A stretch of 64,000 nt of DNA from Solimonas sp. SE-A11. Its GTDB lineage: Bacteria > Pseudomonadota > Gammaproteobacteria > Nevskiales > Nevskiaceae. The DNA lies in NCBI RefSeq assembly GCF_030345715.1, contig NZ_JAUASX010000008.1:1-64000 (forward strand). The letters run 5' to 3'. Positions 7,578 to 16,317 of this stretch are shown one piece after another (the stretch's first letter is position 1; the number at the start of each line of letters is the position of its first letter). The position numbers and the translations under genes were made by a program. The notes beneath the pieces are model-generated. The model saw only the letters and a program-made list of their open reading frames with translations. It was not told where the DNA came from and searched no databases.

Positions 7578-8471
7578 ATGAAGCTGGTGATCGTCAGCGG
7601 GCTCTCCGGAGCCGGCAAGACCGTGGCCCTCAAGCAGTACGAGGACCTGGGCTACTACTGCATCGACAACCTGCCGCTGGCCCTGGTGGGGCCGATGGCG
7701 CGGCGCGCCATCCGCCAGCTGGACCAGCGTTTCGACCGCCTGGCCATCGGCATCGACGCCCGCGAGAGCCCCAAGGAGATCGAGAAGTTCCCGCGCTACC
7801 TGGAATACCTGCGCGAGCAGGGCGTGGAAACCCGCGTGCTGTTCCTGCGCGCCGACGACCAGACCCTGCTGAAGCGCTACTCCGAAACCCGCCGCCGCCA
7901 CCCGCTGGCCAGCGAGCAGGTCTCGCTGCCGGAGGCCATCGCGCTGGAGCGTCGCCTGCTGGCGCCGGTCGCCAACGTGGCCGACGCCACCATCGAGACC
8001 ACCGGCAAGAACCTGCACGAGCTGCGCGAGGAGATCCTGGCGCAGGTGCCGGGCGGTGGCGCCGGCAAGTTGTCGCTGCTGGTGATGTCCTTCGGCTACA
8101 AGAACGGGCTGCCGGATGCGGCGGACTACGTCTTCGACGTGCGCTGCCTGCCCAACCCGCACTGGGAGCCGACGCTGCGCAAGATGACCGGCCGCGACGC
8201 GGCCGTGGCGGCCTGGTTGGAGCGTTTCCCGCAGGTCAACCGCATGCTCGGCGACATCCGCCAGTTTCTTGACCATTGGCTGCCGGAATACAAGCGCCAG
8301 GATCGCAGCTACGTCACCGTCGCTATCGGCTGTACCGGCGGACAGCATCGCAGCGTCTACCTGGTGGAGAAGCTGGGTGCCAGCCTGCGCGAGCGCTACG
8401 ACAGTGTTACGGTGCGCCACCGCGAGGCCTGGGAGGCGACCGAGCGCCGCTCCAGCAAGGCGGCGCAGTGA
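7578..8471 (+). CDS. rapZ: RNase adapter protein / nucleotide-binding protein RapZ
   Basis: RapZ binds nucleotides and, in enterics, guides RNase E to the small RNA GlmZ to control glucosamine-6-phosphate synthase. The 297-residue protein has the P-loop GLSGAGKT at residues 8-15. The C-terminal domain contains IGCTGGQHRSVYLVEKL, the conserved RNA/metabolite-binding region. The YCIDNLPL segment near residue 31 is also family-typical. Its place between hprK and PTS genes is conserved in proteobacteria. The stop overlaps the GTG start of the next gene. Confidence 0.95.
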   Translation: MKLVIVSGLSGAGKTVALKQYEDLGYYCIDNLPLALVGPMARRAIRQLDQRFDRLAIGIDARESPKEIEKFPRYLEYLREQGVETRVLFLRADDQTLLKRYSETRRRHPLASEQVSLPEAIALERRLLAPVANVADATIETTGKNLHELREEILAQVPGGGAGKLSLLVMSFGYKNGLPDAADYVFDVRCLPNPHWEPTLRKMTGRDAAVAAWLERFPQVNRMLGDIRQFLDHWLPEYKRQDRSYVTVAIGCTGGQHRSVYLVEKLGASLRERYDSVTVRHREAWEATERRSSKAAQ

Positions 8472-8878
8472 GTGTCGGGGTGCTGCTGGTGACCCACGGC
8501 AAGCTGGGGCAGAACCTGCTCGAGACCATGCGCCACATGCTGGGCGAACTGCCGCTGCGACATGACGTGCTGGAAGTGCACCTGGTGCAGAACCATGAGG
8601 GCCTGATCCTGCAGGGTCAGAAGATGGCGGCCCGGCTGGACGATGGCGATGGCGTGCTGCTGCTGACCGATGCCTTCGGCTCCACGCCCAGCAACATCGC
8701 CAACAAGCTGGCCACGGAACGCAGGGCCTGCGTGGTGTCGGGCGTCAACCTGCCGATGCTGGTGCGCATCTTCAACTATCCCAAGCTGGCGCTGGCCGAG
8801 ATGGCCCAGTGTGCAGTGGACGGCGGACAGCGCGGCATCATCGCCTGTCCGCGCAAAGACCATACCGAAGGGGCCTGA
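8468..8878 (+). CDS. PTS mannose-family EIIA domain protein
   Basis: This 136-residue single-domain protein has the EIIA-Man fold. It starts VSVGVLLVTHGKLGQNLLE, with the phosphorylatable histidine near residue 10. TDAFGSTPSNIANKL and VVSGVNLPMLVRIF are conserved family segments. The GTG at 8468 overlaps the rapZ stop; an in-frame extension further upstream lies inside rapZ and was rejected. In many beta- and gammaproteobacteria such a protein lies beside HPr and enzyme I with no cognate EIIB/EIIC, suggesting a regulatory role. That role here is inference. Confidence 0.88.
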   Translation: MSVGVLLVTHGKLGQNLLETMRHMLGELPLRHDVLEVHLVQNHEGLILQGQKMAARLDDGDGVLLLTDAFGSTPSNIANKLATERRACVVSGVNLPMLVRIFNYPKLALAEMAQCAVDGGQRGIIACPRKDHTEGA

Positions 8879-8879
8879 G

Positions 8880-9146
8880 GTGGAAAAGACCGTTGATATC
8901 GTCAACAAGCTCGGACTGCATGCCCGTGCCGCCGCCAAGCTGGTGACCCTGGCATCCAAGTTCGAGTCCGACGTGCGCGTGCGCAAGGACGGCCGCGAGG
9001 TCAGCGGCAAGTCGATCATGGGCGTCATGATGCTGGCGGCCGCCAAGGGTTCTCAGGTCACGCTGATCGCCGACGGCGAGGACGCGCAGCAGGCGCTGGA
9101 CGAACTGGCGGCGCTGGTCGCCGACCGCTTCGGCGAAGAGGTGTAG
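8880..9146 (+). CDS. ptsH: phosphocarrier protein HPr
   Basis: HPr carries phosphate from enzyme I to EIIA proteins. The 88-residue protein starts with GTG at 8880, immediately after the EIIA stop. The active-site histidine is in KLGLHARAAAKL (residue 14). The regulatory serine that HprK would modify is in GREVSGKSIMGVMML (about residue 45). The presence of both fits the hprK gene upstream. Length and motifs are normal for an HPr or NPr. Confidence 0.94.
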   Translation: MEKTVDIVNKLGLHARAAAKLVTLASKFESDVRVRKDGREVSGKSIMGVMMLAAAKGSQVTLIADGEDAQQALDELAALVADRFGEEV

Positions 9147-9154
9147 AAAGCCGC

Positions 9155-10897
9155 ATGTCGCTCTGGCTCACCGGCATCGGTGTCTCGCGAGGCATCGCGA
9201 TCGCGCGCGTGCAGAAGGTGCACGCCGGCGATCTCGACGCGCCCGAGTACCGGCTGGAGCCCTCCGAGATCGAGCCCGAGGTGCGGCGCTTCAACGAGTC
9301 GCATGCCCGGGCGCGTGAGCAGCTGCGCGATGTGCGCAACCAGATTCCGCCGGGCACGCCGGGCGATATCGCCGCCTTCATCGACACGCACCTGCTGATG
9401 ATGGAGGACCGCTCCATCACCGAGACCACGGTTTCGCACATCCGAGGCCAGCGCATCAATGCCGAGGCCGCGCTGCGCAAGACCCGAGACACCCTGGTCG
9501 CGGTGTTCGAGCAGATGGACGACCCGTATCTGAAGACGCGCAAGGACGACGTGGAGCACGTCGTCGCGCGCGTCCTGCGATCGCTGCTGGAGTCCGAGAA
9601 AGCGCTGCCGAAGATGGAGATCGGCGCTGAGCCGGTGATCGTCGTGGCAGATGACATCACGCCCGCCGACATCATCCTGCTGTCGCAGCAGAACGTGGCG
9701 GCCTTCGTCACCGAGTACGGCGGCCCTCTGTCGCATACCGCGATCCTGGCGCGCAGCCTGGGCATTCCCGCCGTGGTGGGCCTGCGCGATGCACGCCGCC
9801 TGCTGCGCGACGGCGAAACCATCATCGTCGACGGGGAGCCCGGCCATGTGCTGGCCGATCCGGACGAACAGGCGCTGGGCTTCTACCGCAACCGCCAGGC
9901 CGAGCAGGCGGAGTACCGCCGCAACCTGGTCAAGCTGCGTGGCAAGGCCGCGGTCTCGCGCGACGGCGTCAAGATCCGCCTGCTGGCCAACATCGAATTG
10001 CCGGAGGACGCCCGCGAGGCGGCCGCCAACGGTGCGGAGGGCGTGGGCCTGTACCGCACCGAGTTCCTGTACATGAACCGCAAGACGCTGCCGTCCGAGG
10101 ACGAGCAGTACGAGGCCTACGCGCGCATCGTGTCGTCGGTGGACGGACCCATCACCATCCGCACGCTGGACCTGGGTGCAGACAAGCAGGTGGACTCCGG
10201 CCGCCAGCTCGGCCCCACGCCCAACAACCCGGCGCTGGGCCTGCGCGCGATCCGACTGTGCCTGAAGGAGCCGGAGCTGTTCCGCGTGCAGGTGCGCGCG
10301 TTGCTGCGTGCCTCGGCCCTGGGCCGCGTGCAGATCATGTTGCCGATGATCTCCAACCTGCAGGAATACCGGCAGTCGCTCAGCCTGATCGAGCTGGCTC
10401 GCGCCGAACTGGAGCGCGAGGGGGCCCGGATGGCGCCCGAGGTGCCGGTGGGCGCCATGATCGAGGTGCCGGCCGCGGCCATCGCCGCGCCGATGCTGGC
10501 GCGCCATGCGCGCTTCTTTTCGATCGGCACCAACGACCTGATCCAGTACACCCTGGCGATCGACCGCGTGGACGACGAGGTGAACTACCTCTACGACCCG
10601 CTGCATCCCGCGGTGCTGCAGCTGATCCGCCACACCATCGAGTCTGGCGCCAAGGCCGGCATCCCGGTGGCCATGTGCGGCGAAATGGCTGGCGACGTGC
10701 GCTACACTCGCCTGCTGCTGGGCCTGGGCCTGACCGACTTCTCCATGCACCCCGCCTCCGTGCTGGAAGTGAAGCGCATCATCATGGAGTCGGACATCGG
10801 TGCCCTGCGCCGGATCGCGCAGCGCCTGCTGGCCTCCACCGACTTGCACGAGATGCGTGAGCTGATCACTGCACTCGACCACGGCGACGTTTCATAA
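9155..10897 (+). CDS. ptsI: phosphoenolpyruvate-protein phosphotransferase (PTS enzyme I)
   Basis: Enzyme I takes phosphate from PEP and gives it to HPr. The 580-residue protein matches classical EI length and lacks the N-terminal GAF domain of PtsP. The phosphorylated histidine lies in YGGPLSHTAILAR (about residue 194). The C-terminal PEP-binding barrel has GVGLYRTEFLYMNR, IRTLDLGADK, RAIRLCL and FSIGTNDLIQYTLAIDR, and the CGEMAGD active-site cysteine segment. It starts 8 bases after ptsH and ends 2 bases before mgtE. Confidence 0.96.
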   Translation: MSLWLTGIGVSRGIAIARVQKVHAGDLDAPEYRLEPSEIEPEVRRFNESHARAREQLRDVRNQIPPGTPGDIAAFIDTHLLMMEDRSITETTVSHIRGQRINAEAALRKTRDTLVAVFEQMDDPYLKTRKDDVEHVVARVLRSLLESEKALPKMEIGAEPVIVVADDITPADIILLSQQNVAAFVTEYGGPLSHTAILARSLGIPAVVGLRDARRLLRDGETIIVDGEPGHVLADPDEQALGFYRNRQAEQAEYRRNLVKLRGKAAVSRDGVKIRLLANIELPEDAREAAANGAEGVGLYRTEFLYMNRKTLPSEDEQYEAYARIVSSVDGPITIRTLDLGADKQVDSGRQLGPTPNNPALGLRAIRLCLKEPELFRVQVRALLRASALGRVQIMLPMISNLQEYRQSLSLIELARAELEREGARMAPEVPVGAMIEVPAAAIAAPMLARHARFFSIGTNDLIQYTLAIDRVDDEVNYLYDPLHPAVLQLIRHTIESGAKAGIPVAMCGEMAGDVRYTRLLLGLGLTDFSMHPASVLEVKRIIMESDIGALRRIAQRLLASTDLHEMRELITALDHGDVS

Positions 10898-10899
10898 CC

Positions 10900-12252
10900 A
10901 TGGCCGAACAGACCCGCAACCAGGCCCACCTGACCCGCCTGCGCGAAGCGCTGGAGGGCGGCCGCCTGCTGCCGGTGAAGCGCTCGCTGCAGGCACTGAA
11001 CCCCGCCGAGATCGCCAGCCTGCTGGAGTCGCTGCCGACGCAGGAGCGCAACGTCGTCTGGGAGATGGTGGACCGCGAGGATGATGGCGAGGTGCTGCTG
11101 CACCTGGCCGACGAGGTGCGCGAGGGCCTGATGCGCGACATGGACGCCGCCGAACTGGTGGCTGCCGCCGAGGAACTCGATATCGACGACCTCGCCGACT
11201 TCGTCGAGCATCTGCCGGAAACCGTGACCCAACAGGTGCTCAAGGCGCTGGACGCGGACGACCGCGCGCGCCTGGAGTCGGTGCTGGCCTACGAGCCGGA
11301 CACCGCCGGCGGCCTGATGAACACCGACACCGTCACGGTACGCCCGGACGTGTCGCTGGACGTGGTGCAGCGTTACCTGCGCCTGCGCGGCGAGCTGCCG
11401 TCGCACACCGATGCGCTGTTCGTGGTGGACCGCTACGGCGCTTACCTGGGCACCCTGCCGCTGGACAAGATACTGACCCGCGACCCGGATTCGCTGGTGC
11501 AGGCGGTGATGGAGCACGAGCGCGAGCCCTTCCTGGATACCCTGTCCGACCGCGAGGTGGCGCAGCGTTTCGAGAACGCGGACCTCGTGTCCGCGCCGGT
11601 GGTCAACGAGAAGGGCATCCTGCTCGGCCGCATCACGGTGGACGACGTGGTCGACGTCATCCGTGCCGAGGCCGACCACAACCTGATGGCCATGGCCGGC
11701 CTGGACGAGGACGAGGATCTGTTCGCACCCGTGCGCAAGGCGGCGCGGCGCCGCGCGCTGTGGCTGGGCGTGAACCTGTTCACCGCCTGCCTGGCCGCAC
11801 GCGTGGTCGGCGCCTTCGAGGCGACGATCAGCCAGGTGGTGGCGCTGGCGGTGCTGATGCCCATCGTTGCCAGCATGGGCGGCATCACCGCCAACCAGAT
11901 CGTGGCGCTGATGGTGCGCGGCCTGGCGCTGGGGCAGGTGGGTAGCGGCAACACCGGCGCGCTGTTCAAGAAGGAAATCGCGGTGGCGCTGATCAACGGC
12001 GTGCTGTGGGGCCTGGTGATTGCGGCGGTGGTGCTGTTCTGGTTCAAGAGCGCGGCGCTGTCACTGGTGATTGGCCTGGCGCTGGTGTTGAACCTGGGAT
12101 TCGCGGCGACGGCGGGCGTCTTCGTGCCGCTGATCCTGCGCAAGCTGCGGCTGGATCCGGCGCTGGCAGGCAGCGTGGTGGTGACCACGTTCACCGATGT
12201 GATGGGTTTCTTCCTGTTTCTGGGGTTGGGGACGCTGATCCTGATTCGCTGA
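10900..12252 (+). CDS. mgtE: magnesium transporter MgtE
   Basis: MgtE is a dimeric, Mg2+-gated channel of the inner membrane. The 450-residue protein has the family's layout: an N-terminal helical domain rich in acidic and leucine residues (about 1-130), two CBS domains (about 135-255, with PDTAGGLMNTD and LLGRITVDDVVDVI), a connecting helix, and five membrane helices from about residue 285. The channel segment PIVASMGGITANQIVALMVRG carries the conserved asparagine region, and TDVMGFFLFLGLG ends the pore domain. It directly follows ptsI and may share its transcript. Confidence 0.94.
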   Translation: MAEQTRNQAHLTRLREALEGGRLLPVKRSLQALNPAEIASLLESLPTQERNVVWEMVDREDDGEVLLHLADEVREGLMRDMDAAELVAAAEELDIDDLADFVEHLPETVTQQVLKALDADDRARLESVLAYEPDTAGGLMNTDTVTVRPDVSLDVVQRYLRLRGELPSHTDALFVVDRYGAYLGTLPLDKILTRDPDSLVQAVMEHEREPFLDTLSDREVAQRFENADLVSAPVVNEKGILLGRITVDDVVDVIRAEADHNLMAMAGLDEDEDLFAPVRKAARRRALWLGVNLFTACLAARVVGAFEATISQVVALAVLMPIVASMGGITANQIVALMVRGLALGQVGSGNTGALFKKEIAVALINGVLWGLVIAAVVLFWFKSAALSLVIGLALVLNLGFAATAGVFVPLILRKLRLDPALAGSVVVTTFTDVMGFFLFLGLGTLILIR

Positions 12253-12286
12253 AGCTCTGGGAGTTTCCACGTTGATGGGGGGGACG

Positions 12287-13123
12287 ATGATCAGGATAAG
12301 TACGTGCTTTGGAGCACTTATTTCTCTGTTGGTGCTGATAGGCTGTGCGTCGTCAGATGACGCGTGGTTTCAGGAGCAACAGAAGCGCTACGACTTGATA
12401 ACAAACATTCGCGTGGATCGGCTGACGCCTGGGATGTCCGTGGATCAAGCCAAGCGGGCCATGCCCGAGAATGTAACTCAGCGTGAGCTGTCAGTCGCGA
12501 TTCAGGGAGTGGCGGTCGGCTACAGACTTGTCGCCTATCAGGGCCATACTCTCGCTGAGCCCAATGCTTCCTATGTGACGCTGCTCTTTCAGGACGAGAG
12601 GTATGTTCGGTACATACCGGAAGCAGCCGAGATCATTGCCTTGTCGATAGCAGAAGATTTGATTTCGCATCTGCATGGTTCCGGAGCGATCACTCTCAGT
12701 GCGGCAGAGGATTTGCGTGCCAGAGCGCGGCTCGGAGCCTCTGGCAAAAAGATAGATCAGATCGACGAGGAGCTTTTGCTGTACCAGGCATGGCAAGCAA
12801 AGCGAGTGGACCAGGGCGAGATTTCTATCGAAGAATACAGATATCTCACTTTGATGAAGGGTAATGAACTTGCTCGTATCCGTGCTGCAGCGGACTCTCA
12901 AGCACAGCTAAGTCTCGTGCAGCATAGGGACTTGGAGTTGCGGCGAAAGCAGCTTCTTGCGCAACAGGAAGCCACAGATATTCAACGCCGTGCGTTGATG
13001 TCTCAAACCATCCTCAACGGGATGCGCTCTGCCTATCAGCCGCCACAGGTCTATCAGCCACCGCAGACCCTGACTTGCGAGTCTAGCGCGCTGGGATACA
13101 CGGTTACGACGCGCTGCAGATAG
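12287..13123 (+). CDS. hypothetical lipoprotein with coiled-coil segment
   Basis: No known family was recognised. The 278-residue product begins with a lipoprotein signal peptide with lipobox LIGC, so the mature protein would start at a cysteine near residue 20 and be membrane-anchored. After a charged N-terminal region come long glutamine/arginine/leucine-rich helices (about 150-245) that look like coiled coil. A YQPPQVYQPPQT repeat and a C-terminal TCESS...YTVTTRCR motif with two cysteines follow. The ATG at 12287 is preceded by a G-rich ribosome-binding site; an ATG at 12272 is also in frame. Base and codon use are visibly less GC-rich than both neighbours, which suggests recent acquisition. 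Confidence 0.7.
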   Translation: MIRISTCFGALISLLVLIGCASSDDAWFQEQQKRYDLITNIRVDRLTPGMSVDQAKRAMPENVTQRELSVAIQGVAVGYRLVAYQGHTLAEPNASYVTLLFQDERYVRYIPEAAEIIALSIAEDLISHLHGSGAITLSAAEDLRARARLGASGKKIDQIDEELLLYQAWQAKRVDQGEISIEEYRYLTLMKGNELARIRAAADSQAQLSLVQHRDLELRRKQLLAQQEATDIQRRALMSQTILNGMRSAYQPPQVYQPPQTLTCESSALGYTVTTRCR

Positions 13124-13331
13124 CTGGTGTGGGTCTTGTTTGACCCAAAGGCGGTCTCTTCAGAGAAGCTGCGGGCTGATCCCTTTTCTCCTCCATCCTA
13201 TTTGTGGAAATAGAGTTGGGGCGAGGGGTGGCTTTTCCCGATATGCCGCTGAACTTTTCGCGGCATCTTGGCTTAAGGTAGTCATATTAGGACTCTGACC
13301 TGCCTGTCGTGTAAGGCGGGATGTTTTCGCG
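13124..13331. other. less GC-rich convergent intergenic region
   Basis: These 208 bases lie between two converging genes. ATGCCGC at 13243-13249 pairs with GCGGCAT at 13260-13266 around a 10-base loop, but no T-run follows on either side. A second imperfect pairing, GCCT with AGGC, is found near 13301-13319. No open frame here is convincing. It shares the lower GC content of the upstream lipoprotein gene. Confidence 0.5.
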
Positions 13332-15020
13332 CTATAACCCCGGCAAACACAACTTCGGCAACCTCCCATCCTCCTGCTGCGCCAACAGGATCGCCAGCAG
13401 CGTCCCCGCATCCGGCACCGGTGGCTGCGTCAGCTCGTCCAGCAAGCCGCCGCCATCGCGCCGCAGCGTCCAGCAAGCCTGCGCGATATCGATACGGCTC
13501 CTGGTGGCGTAGAGCTCGGTCTCCAGCACGGCGCTCTCGCCAAAGTGCTGCGCCAGGAACTCCTGCACCATGGCGGGCTGGCTGGCGCGCTGCTGCCACA
13601 GCGCGGCCGGCACCTTCACGGCGGCGCGGTAGTAGCGCGGGTAGATGTCCAGGCCGCGCGCGCGGCGTTCCTGGCGCAGGCCGTCGGTGCTGTGCAGTTC
13701 CAAATCCAGCGATTGGCCGTTCAGGTCGATGCGCAGTGTGGCCGGCGAGCAGTAAGGGTTGAAGTCCAGCAACCGCGCGTCATGGCCGGCGATGCGGCCG
13801 GTGTAGCTGAAGTCCTCGGGCAGGCCGTGGTGCGGGCCGGGCAGGGGCAGGGTGCGGCCCTGCAGGGTTTCGCCGGTGAAGACGAAGCGCCAGTCGCCGC
13901 CGGCGATGTCGCGCTCCCAGTAGCCGTTGCGGCCGCTGCCGTCCTGGCCTTCCACGCGCATCAGGCGATGCTCGGAGCCGGGCGGCAGCTTACGCAGGCT
14001 GATGCGGTCGGTGATGCGGCCGGGCACATTCGGTTGCCGTACCCAGTCCGGCGCGGGCAACTGAATCTTGGGTGACTCGACGCCGCTCTGGTCTTGCCAG
14101 GAGTAGTCGAGCAGCACGGCATTGCCGCCGGAAACGTCGAACTCGTAGAGGCGCGTATAGATCTCGCCGGTGGCGGTGACGATCATCGCGGTGGAGCCGC
14201 TGCCGCTGAGCCCCGCAATCACGGCGGTGCCGCGCTCGGGGCCGCAGACCTCGCGGCTCTCGTCCATCGGCAGCCAGGGATCGATGTAGGTGATGCGCAG
14301 GCCGTCGCCGCGCAGCAGGAAGACGTTGAGGATGCCGGCGGGTGCCTGCCGGTAGCCGCCGCCGTCGACGAAGTATTCATCGGTGCCGGTGAAGTGGGTT
14401 GTCGCCCAGTCGCGCACGTCGCTGAAGATGTGCCCACCCAGGTCGGTCCAGAAAAACGGCCCCCAGCGTCGCGTCCAGCCGCCGCTGCCGATGGCGCCGT
14501 TGGCGTAGTCCAAAGTGTAGATGTCGCGCTGCGCGTTGAGCGCGATCAGCACGGTGCCGTCGGCGGAGATTGCCGAGACCTGGCCGTCGAGGCAGCGCGG
14601 GATGCGCAACTGGCGCCAGGGCTCGTCGGTGCCGGTGGCGTCGCGGTTGGCCTTGACCCAGATGCGGCCTTCGCGCACGGCGTAGTAGTAGCGGCCGTCG
14701 AGGGATTCCTGGCGACCGCGGAAATGCACGTCGCGCGGCAGCAGGGCCGCGACCTGCGGCGGAGCCTCGGGACCGCCCTGCATCGGGCTGAAGCGCTCGG
14801 GATCCAGCACCGTGGGGATCAGCAGGCCGGTGGTGCCGAGATAGTCCTCCGGGCACAGCAGGTTCGGCACAGTGCGGATACCGGGGAAACGCGTCTCCAG
14901 GATCGAGGGCGAGCGTTCGGCCGGCGGCAGGTTGCCGCCACCGGAAGACTCGGCTGGTACGGACGAACTGCCGCAGGCGCAGAGCAGCAGGGCCAGTGAA
15001 GACAGCAGGAATGCACGCAT
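13332..15020 (-). CDS. large hypothetical lipoprotein
   Basis: No domain was recognised in this 562-residue protein. It starts MRAFLLSSLALLLCACGSS, a clear lipoprotein signal peptide with lipobox LCAC, followed by a serine/glycine-rich linker, so the mature protein is likely anchored in the outer or inner membrane. The rest is rich in tryptophan, tyrosine, aspartate and glycine with many short strand-like segments. Repeated phrases such as AISADGTVLIALNAQRDIYTL resemble a beta-propeller-like or WD-type surface, but this is a guess. The start lies 6 bases after the stop of the binding-protein gene, so it is the last gene of a leftward operon. Confidence 0.75.
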   Translation of the reverse strand: MRAFLLSSLALLLCACGSSSVPAESSGGGNLPPAERSPSILETRFPGIRTVPNLLCPEDYLGTTGLLIPTVLDPERFSPMQGGPEAPPQVAALLPRDVHFRGRQESLDGRYYYAVREGRIWVKANRDATGTDEPWRQLRIPRCLDGQVSAISADGTVLIALNAQRDIYTLDYANGAIGSGGWTRRWGPFFWTDLGGHIFSDVRDWATTHFTGTDEYFVDGGGYRQAPAGILNVFLLRGDGLRITYIDPWLPMDESREVCGPERGTAVIAGLSGSGSTAMIVTATGEIYTRLYEFDVSGGNAVLLDYSWQDQSGVESPKIQLPAPDWVRQPNVPGRITDRISLRKLPPGSEHRLMRVEGQDGSGRNGYWERDIAGGDWRFVFTGETLQGRTLPLPGPHHGLPEDFSYTGRIAGHDARLLDFNPYCSPATLRIDLNGQSLDLELHSTDGLRQERRARGLDIYPRYYRAAVKVPAALWQQRASQPAMVQEFLAQHFGESAVLETELYATRSRIDIAQACWTLRRDGGGLLDELTQPPVPDAGTLLAILLAQQEDGRLPKLCLPGL

Positions 15021-15026
15021 GGGTTT

Positions 15027-15797
15027 TCAGCCGATCAGTTTGCGCAAGGCGCAATAACCTTCCACCAGCCGCGGCCCGGGCCGCCCGAGGAAGGCTTCGG
15101 TAATGGGGTGGACGCGTTCGCCGCGCACGGCGGGGATGCTCTCCCAGCCTTCGCGCCGCAAGACCACCTCGGCACGGTACTTCTCTTCCTTCACGCCGCA
15201 CCAGGACATCACCACGATCTCCGGCGCCAGCCGCTGCGCCTCGGGGACATCCAGCGTGGCGCTCTTGAGGTCGGCGTCGGCCAGCAGGTTGCGGCCCCCG
15301 GCGCGCTCGATCAGGTCATGTACCCAGGACTGGCGCGCGGCGCCGATCACCGGCTTGGGCCACCACTCCACCAGCACACGCGGTGCATCCGCGGCCGGCG
15401 CCACGGGCGGCATGGCGGCCTGCATCCGTGCCACCAGGGCGGTGCCGCGCTCCGGCACGTCCAGCGCCTCGGCGATCACGCGGATGCTGTCGAAGACATC
15501 GTCCAGGCTCAGGGGGTCGATCACGATGCAGCGCAAGCCGGCGGCCTGCAGGGCCTCCACGATGCGCTCGTGACCGGGCACGGTCAGCGAGGTCAGCACC
15601 AGGTCCGGCCGCAGGGCGATGGCCGCTTCCACGTCCAGGTCCAGGTCGCGGCCCAGCTTGGGGATGTGGGCGACGATCTCCGGTGGATAGTCGGAGTCGG
15701 TGTCGATGCCCACGATGAGGTCCGCGCAGCCTAGCGCGCAGACGATCTCGGTGTTGGAGCAGGTGTGCGAGAGCACCCGCCGCGGCGTGGTACTCAA
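15027..15797 (-). CDS. BtuF-like metal-chelate (cobalamin type) binding protein, no signal peptide
   Basis: The sequence has the two-lobed helical-backbone receptor plan used by vitamin B12 and siderophore binding proteins. An N-terminal lobe has RVLSHTCSNTEIVCALGC and LVGIDTDSDYP. LRPDLVLTS is the family's conserved inter-strand segment. The C-terminal lobe has VLVEWWPKPVIGA and RPGPRLVEG. A TTG at 15797, 8 bases after a GGAG site and overlapping the upstream stop, gives 256 residues. A start at 15842 would add 15 residues with no signal peptide either. Without a signal sequence the protein should stay in the cytoplasm, unlike BtuF. Several cytosolic BtuF-like proteins occur in proteobacteria, with unknown function. 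Confidence 0.75.
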   Translation of the reverse strand: MSTTPRRVLSHTCSNTEIVCALGCADLIVGIDTDSDYPPEIVAHIPKLGRDLDLDVEAAIALRPDLVLTSLTVPGHERIVEALQAAGLRCIVIDPLSLDDVFDSIRVIAEALDVPERGTALVARMQAAMPPVAPAADAPRVLVEWWPKPVIGAARQSWVHDLIERAGGRNLLADADLKSATLDVPEAQRLAPEIVVMSWCGVKEEKYRAEVVLRREGWESIPAVRGERVHPITEAFLGRPGPRLVEGYCALRKLIG

Positions 15798-16225
15798 GCG
15801 CGCTCCAGCCCCTTGAGCCGCTTCGGCGCATTGCGCCGCCACATCAGCTGCAGCGCCAGGACCAGCAGCTTGCCGGTGCAGGGAATCTTCGGGTCGAAGC
15901 GGATCAGGTAATCGATCTTCGTGGCGCCATGGTCCGTGCTGAACTGGATCTGGCCCAGGTGGTTCTTGATCGGGCTGCCGCGGGTGACCTGGTAGTCGAT
16001 GCGGCGGTTGGGCTCGAAGGCGACGATGGTTTCGTCGAAGCTGCTGGACCCGCTGCCGATGCGGCGCACCGAGCCGATGCCGTTGGTCTCCAGCTCCCCC
16101 TCGCGAATGCGCAGACCGCTGCTGCCGAACAGGGTGGTGAAGCGTTCGTGGTCGGCAAAGAACTCGAAGACCTCTGAGACCGGCGCGCGCACGGTGGCGG
16201 CCAGGCGGACTTCATAGCGGGGCAT
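15794..16225 (-). CDS. SRPBCC-family (START/polyketide cyclase-like) protein
   Basis: The 143-residue protein begins MPRYEVRLAATVRAPVSEVFEFFADHERF, a typical entry to the SRPBCC helix-grip fold, which forms a deep hydrophobic ligand pocket. GIGSVRRIG, FDETIVAFEPNRRIDYQV and KIDYLIRFDP are the successive strands expected of a ligand-binding or dehydratase-like member. The ATG at 16225 gives family length; the open frame continues upstream through rnpB and was rejected. The stop overlaps the start of the BtuF-like gene (TTGA), so the two are probably coupled. Substrate unknown. Confidence 0.8.
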   Translation of the reverse strand: MPRYEVRLAATVRAPVSEVFEFFADHERFTTLFGSSGLRIREGELETNGIGSVRRIGSGSSSFDETIVAFEPNRRIDYQVTRGSPIKNHLGQIQFSTDHGATKIDYLIRFDPKIPCTGKLLVLALQLMWRRNAPKRLKGLERA

Positions 16226-16282
16226 GACGGGGTTCCTGGGAGGCAAGGCACGCATTGTGGCGGCCATTGGCGCTGCAGTCAT

Positions 16283-16311
16283 GTGCAAGTCGATGCCCCA
16301 GGGCGGATAAT
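16283..16311 (+). promoter_or_regulatory. probable sigma-70 promoter of rnpB
   Basis: GTGCAA at 16283-16288 and GATAAT at 16306-16311 are separated by 17 bases. The -10 box matches five of six consensus bases; the -35 box is weaker. A start about 7 bases downstream would fall at 16318, exactly where the P1 helix of the RNase P RNA begins. Confidence 0.6.
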
Positions 16312-16317
16312 GCGCGC

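Noticed and set aside
9053-10882. 609-codon leftward open frame opposite ptsI
   Set aside because: High GC removes stop codons on the opposite strand. The composition is shadow-like and enzyme I on the plus strand is intact.
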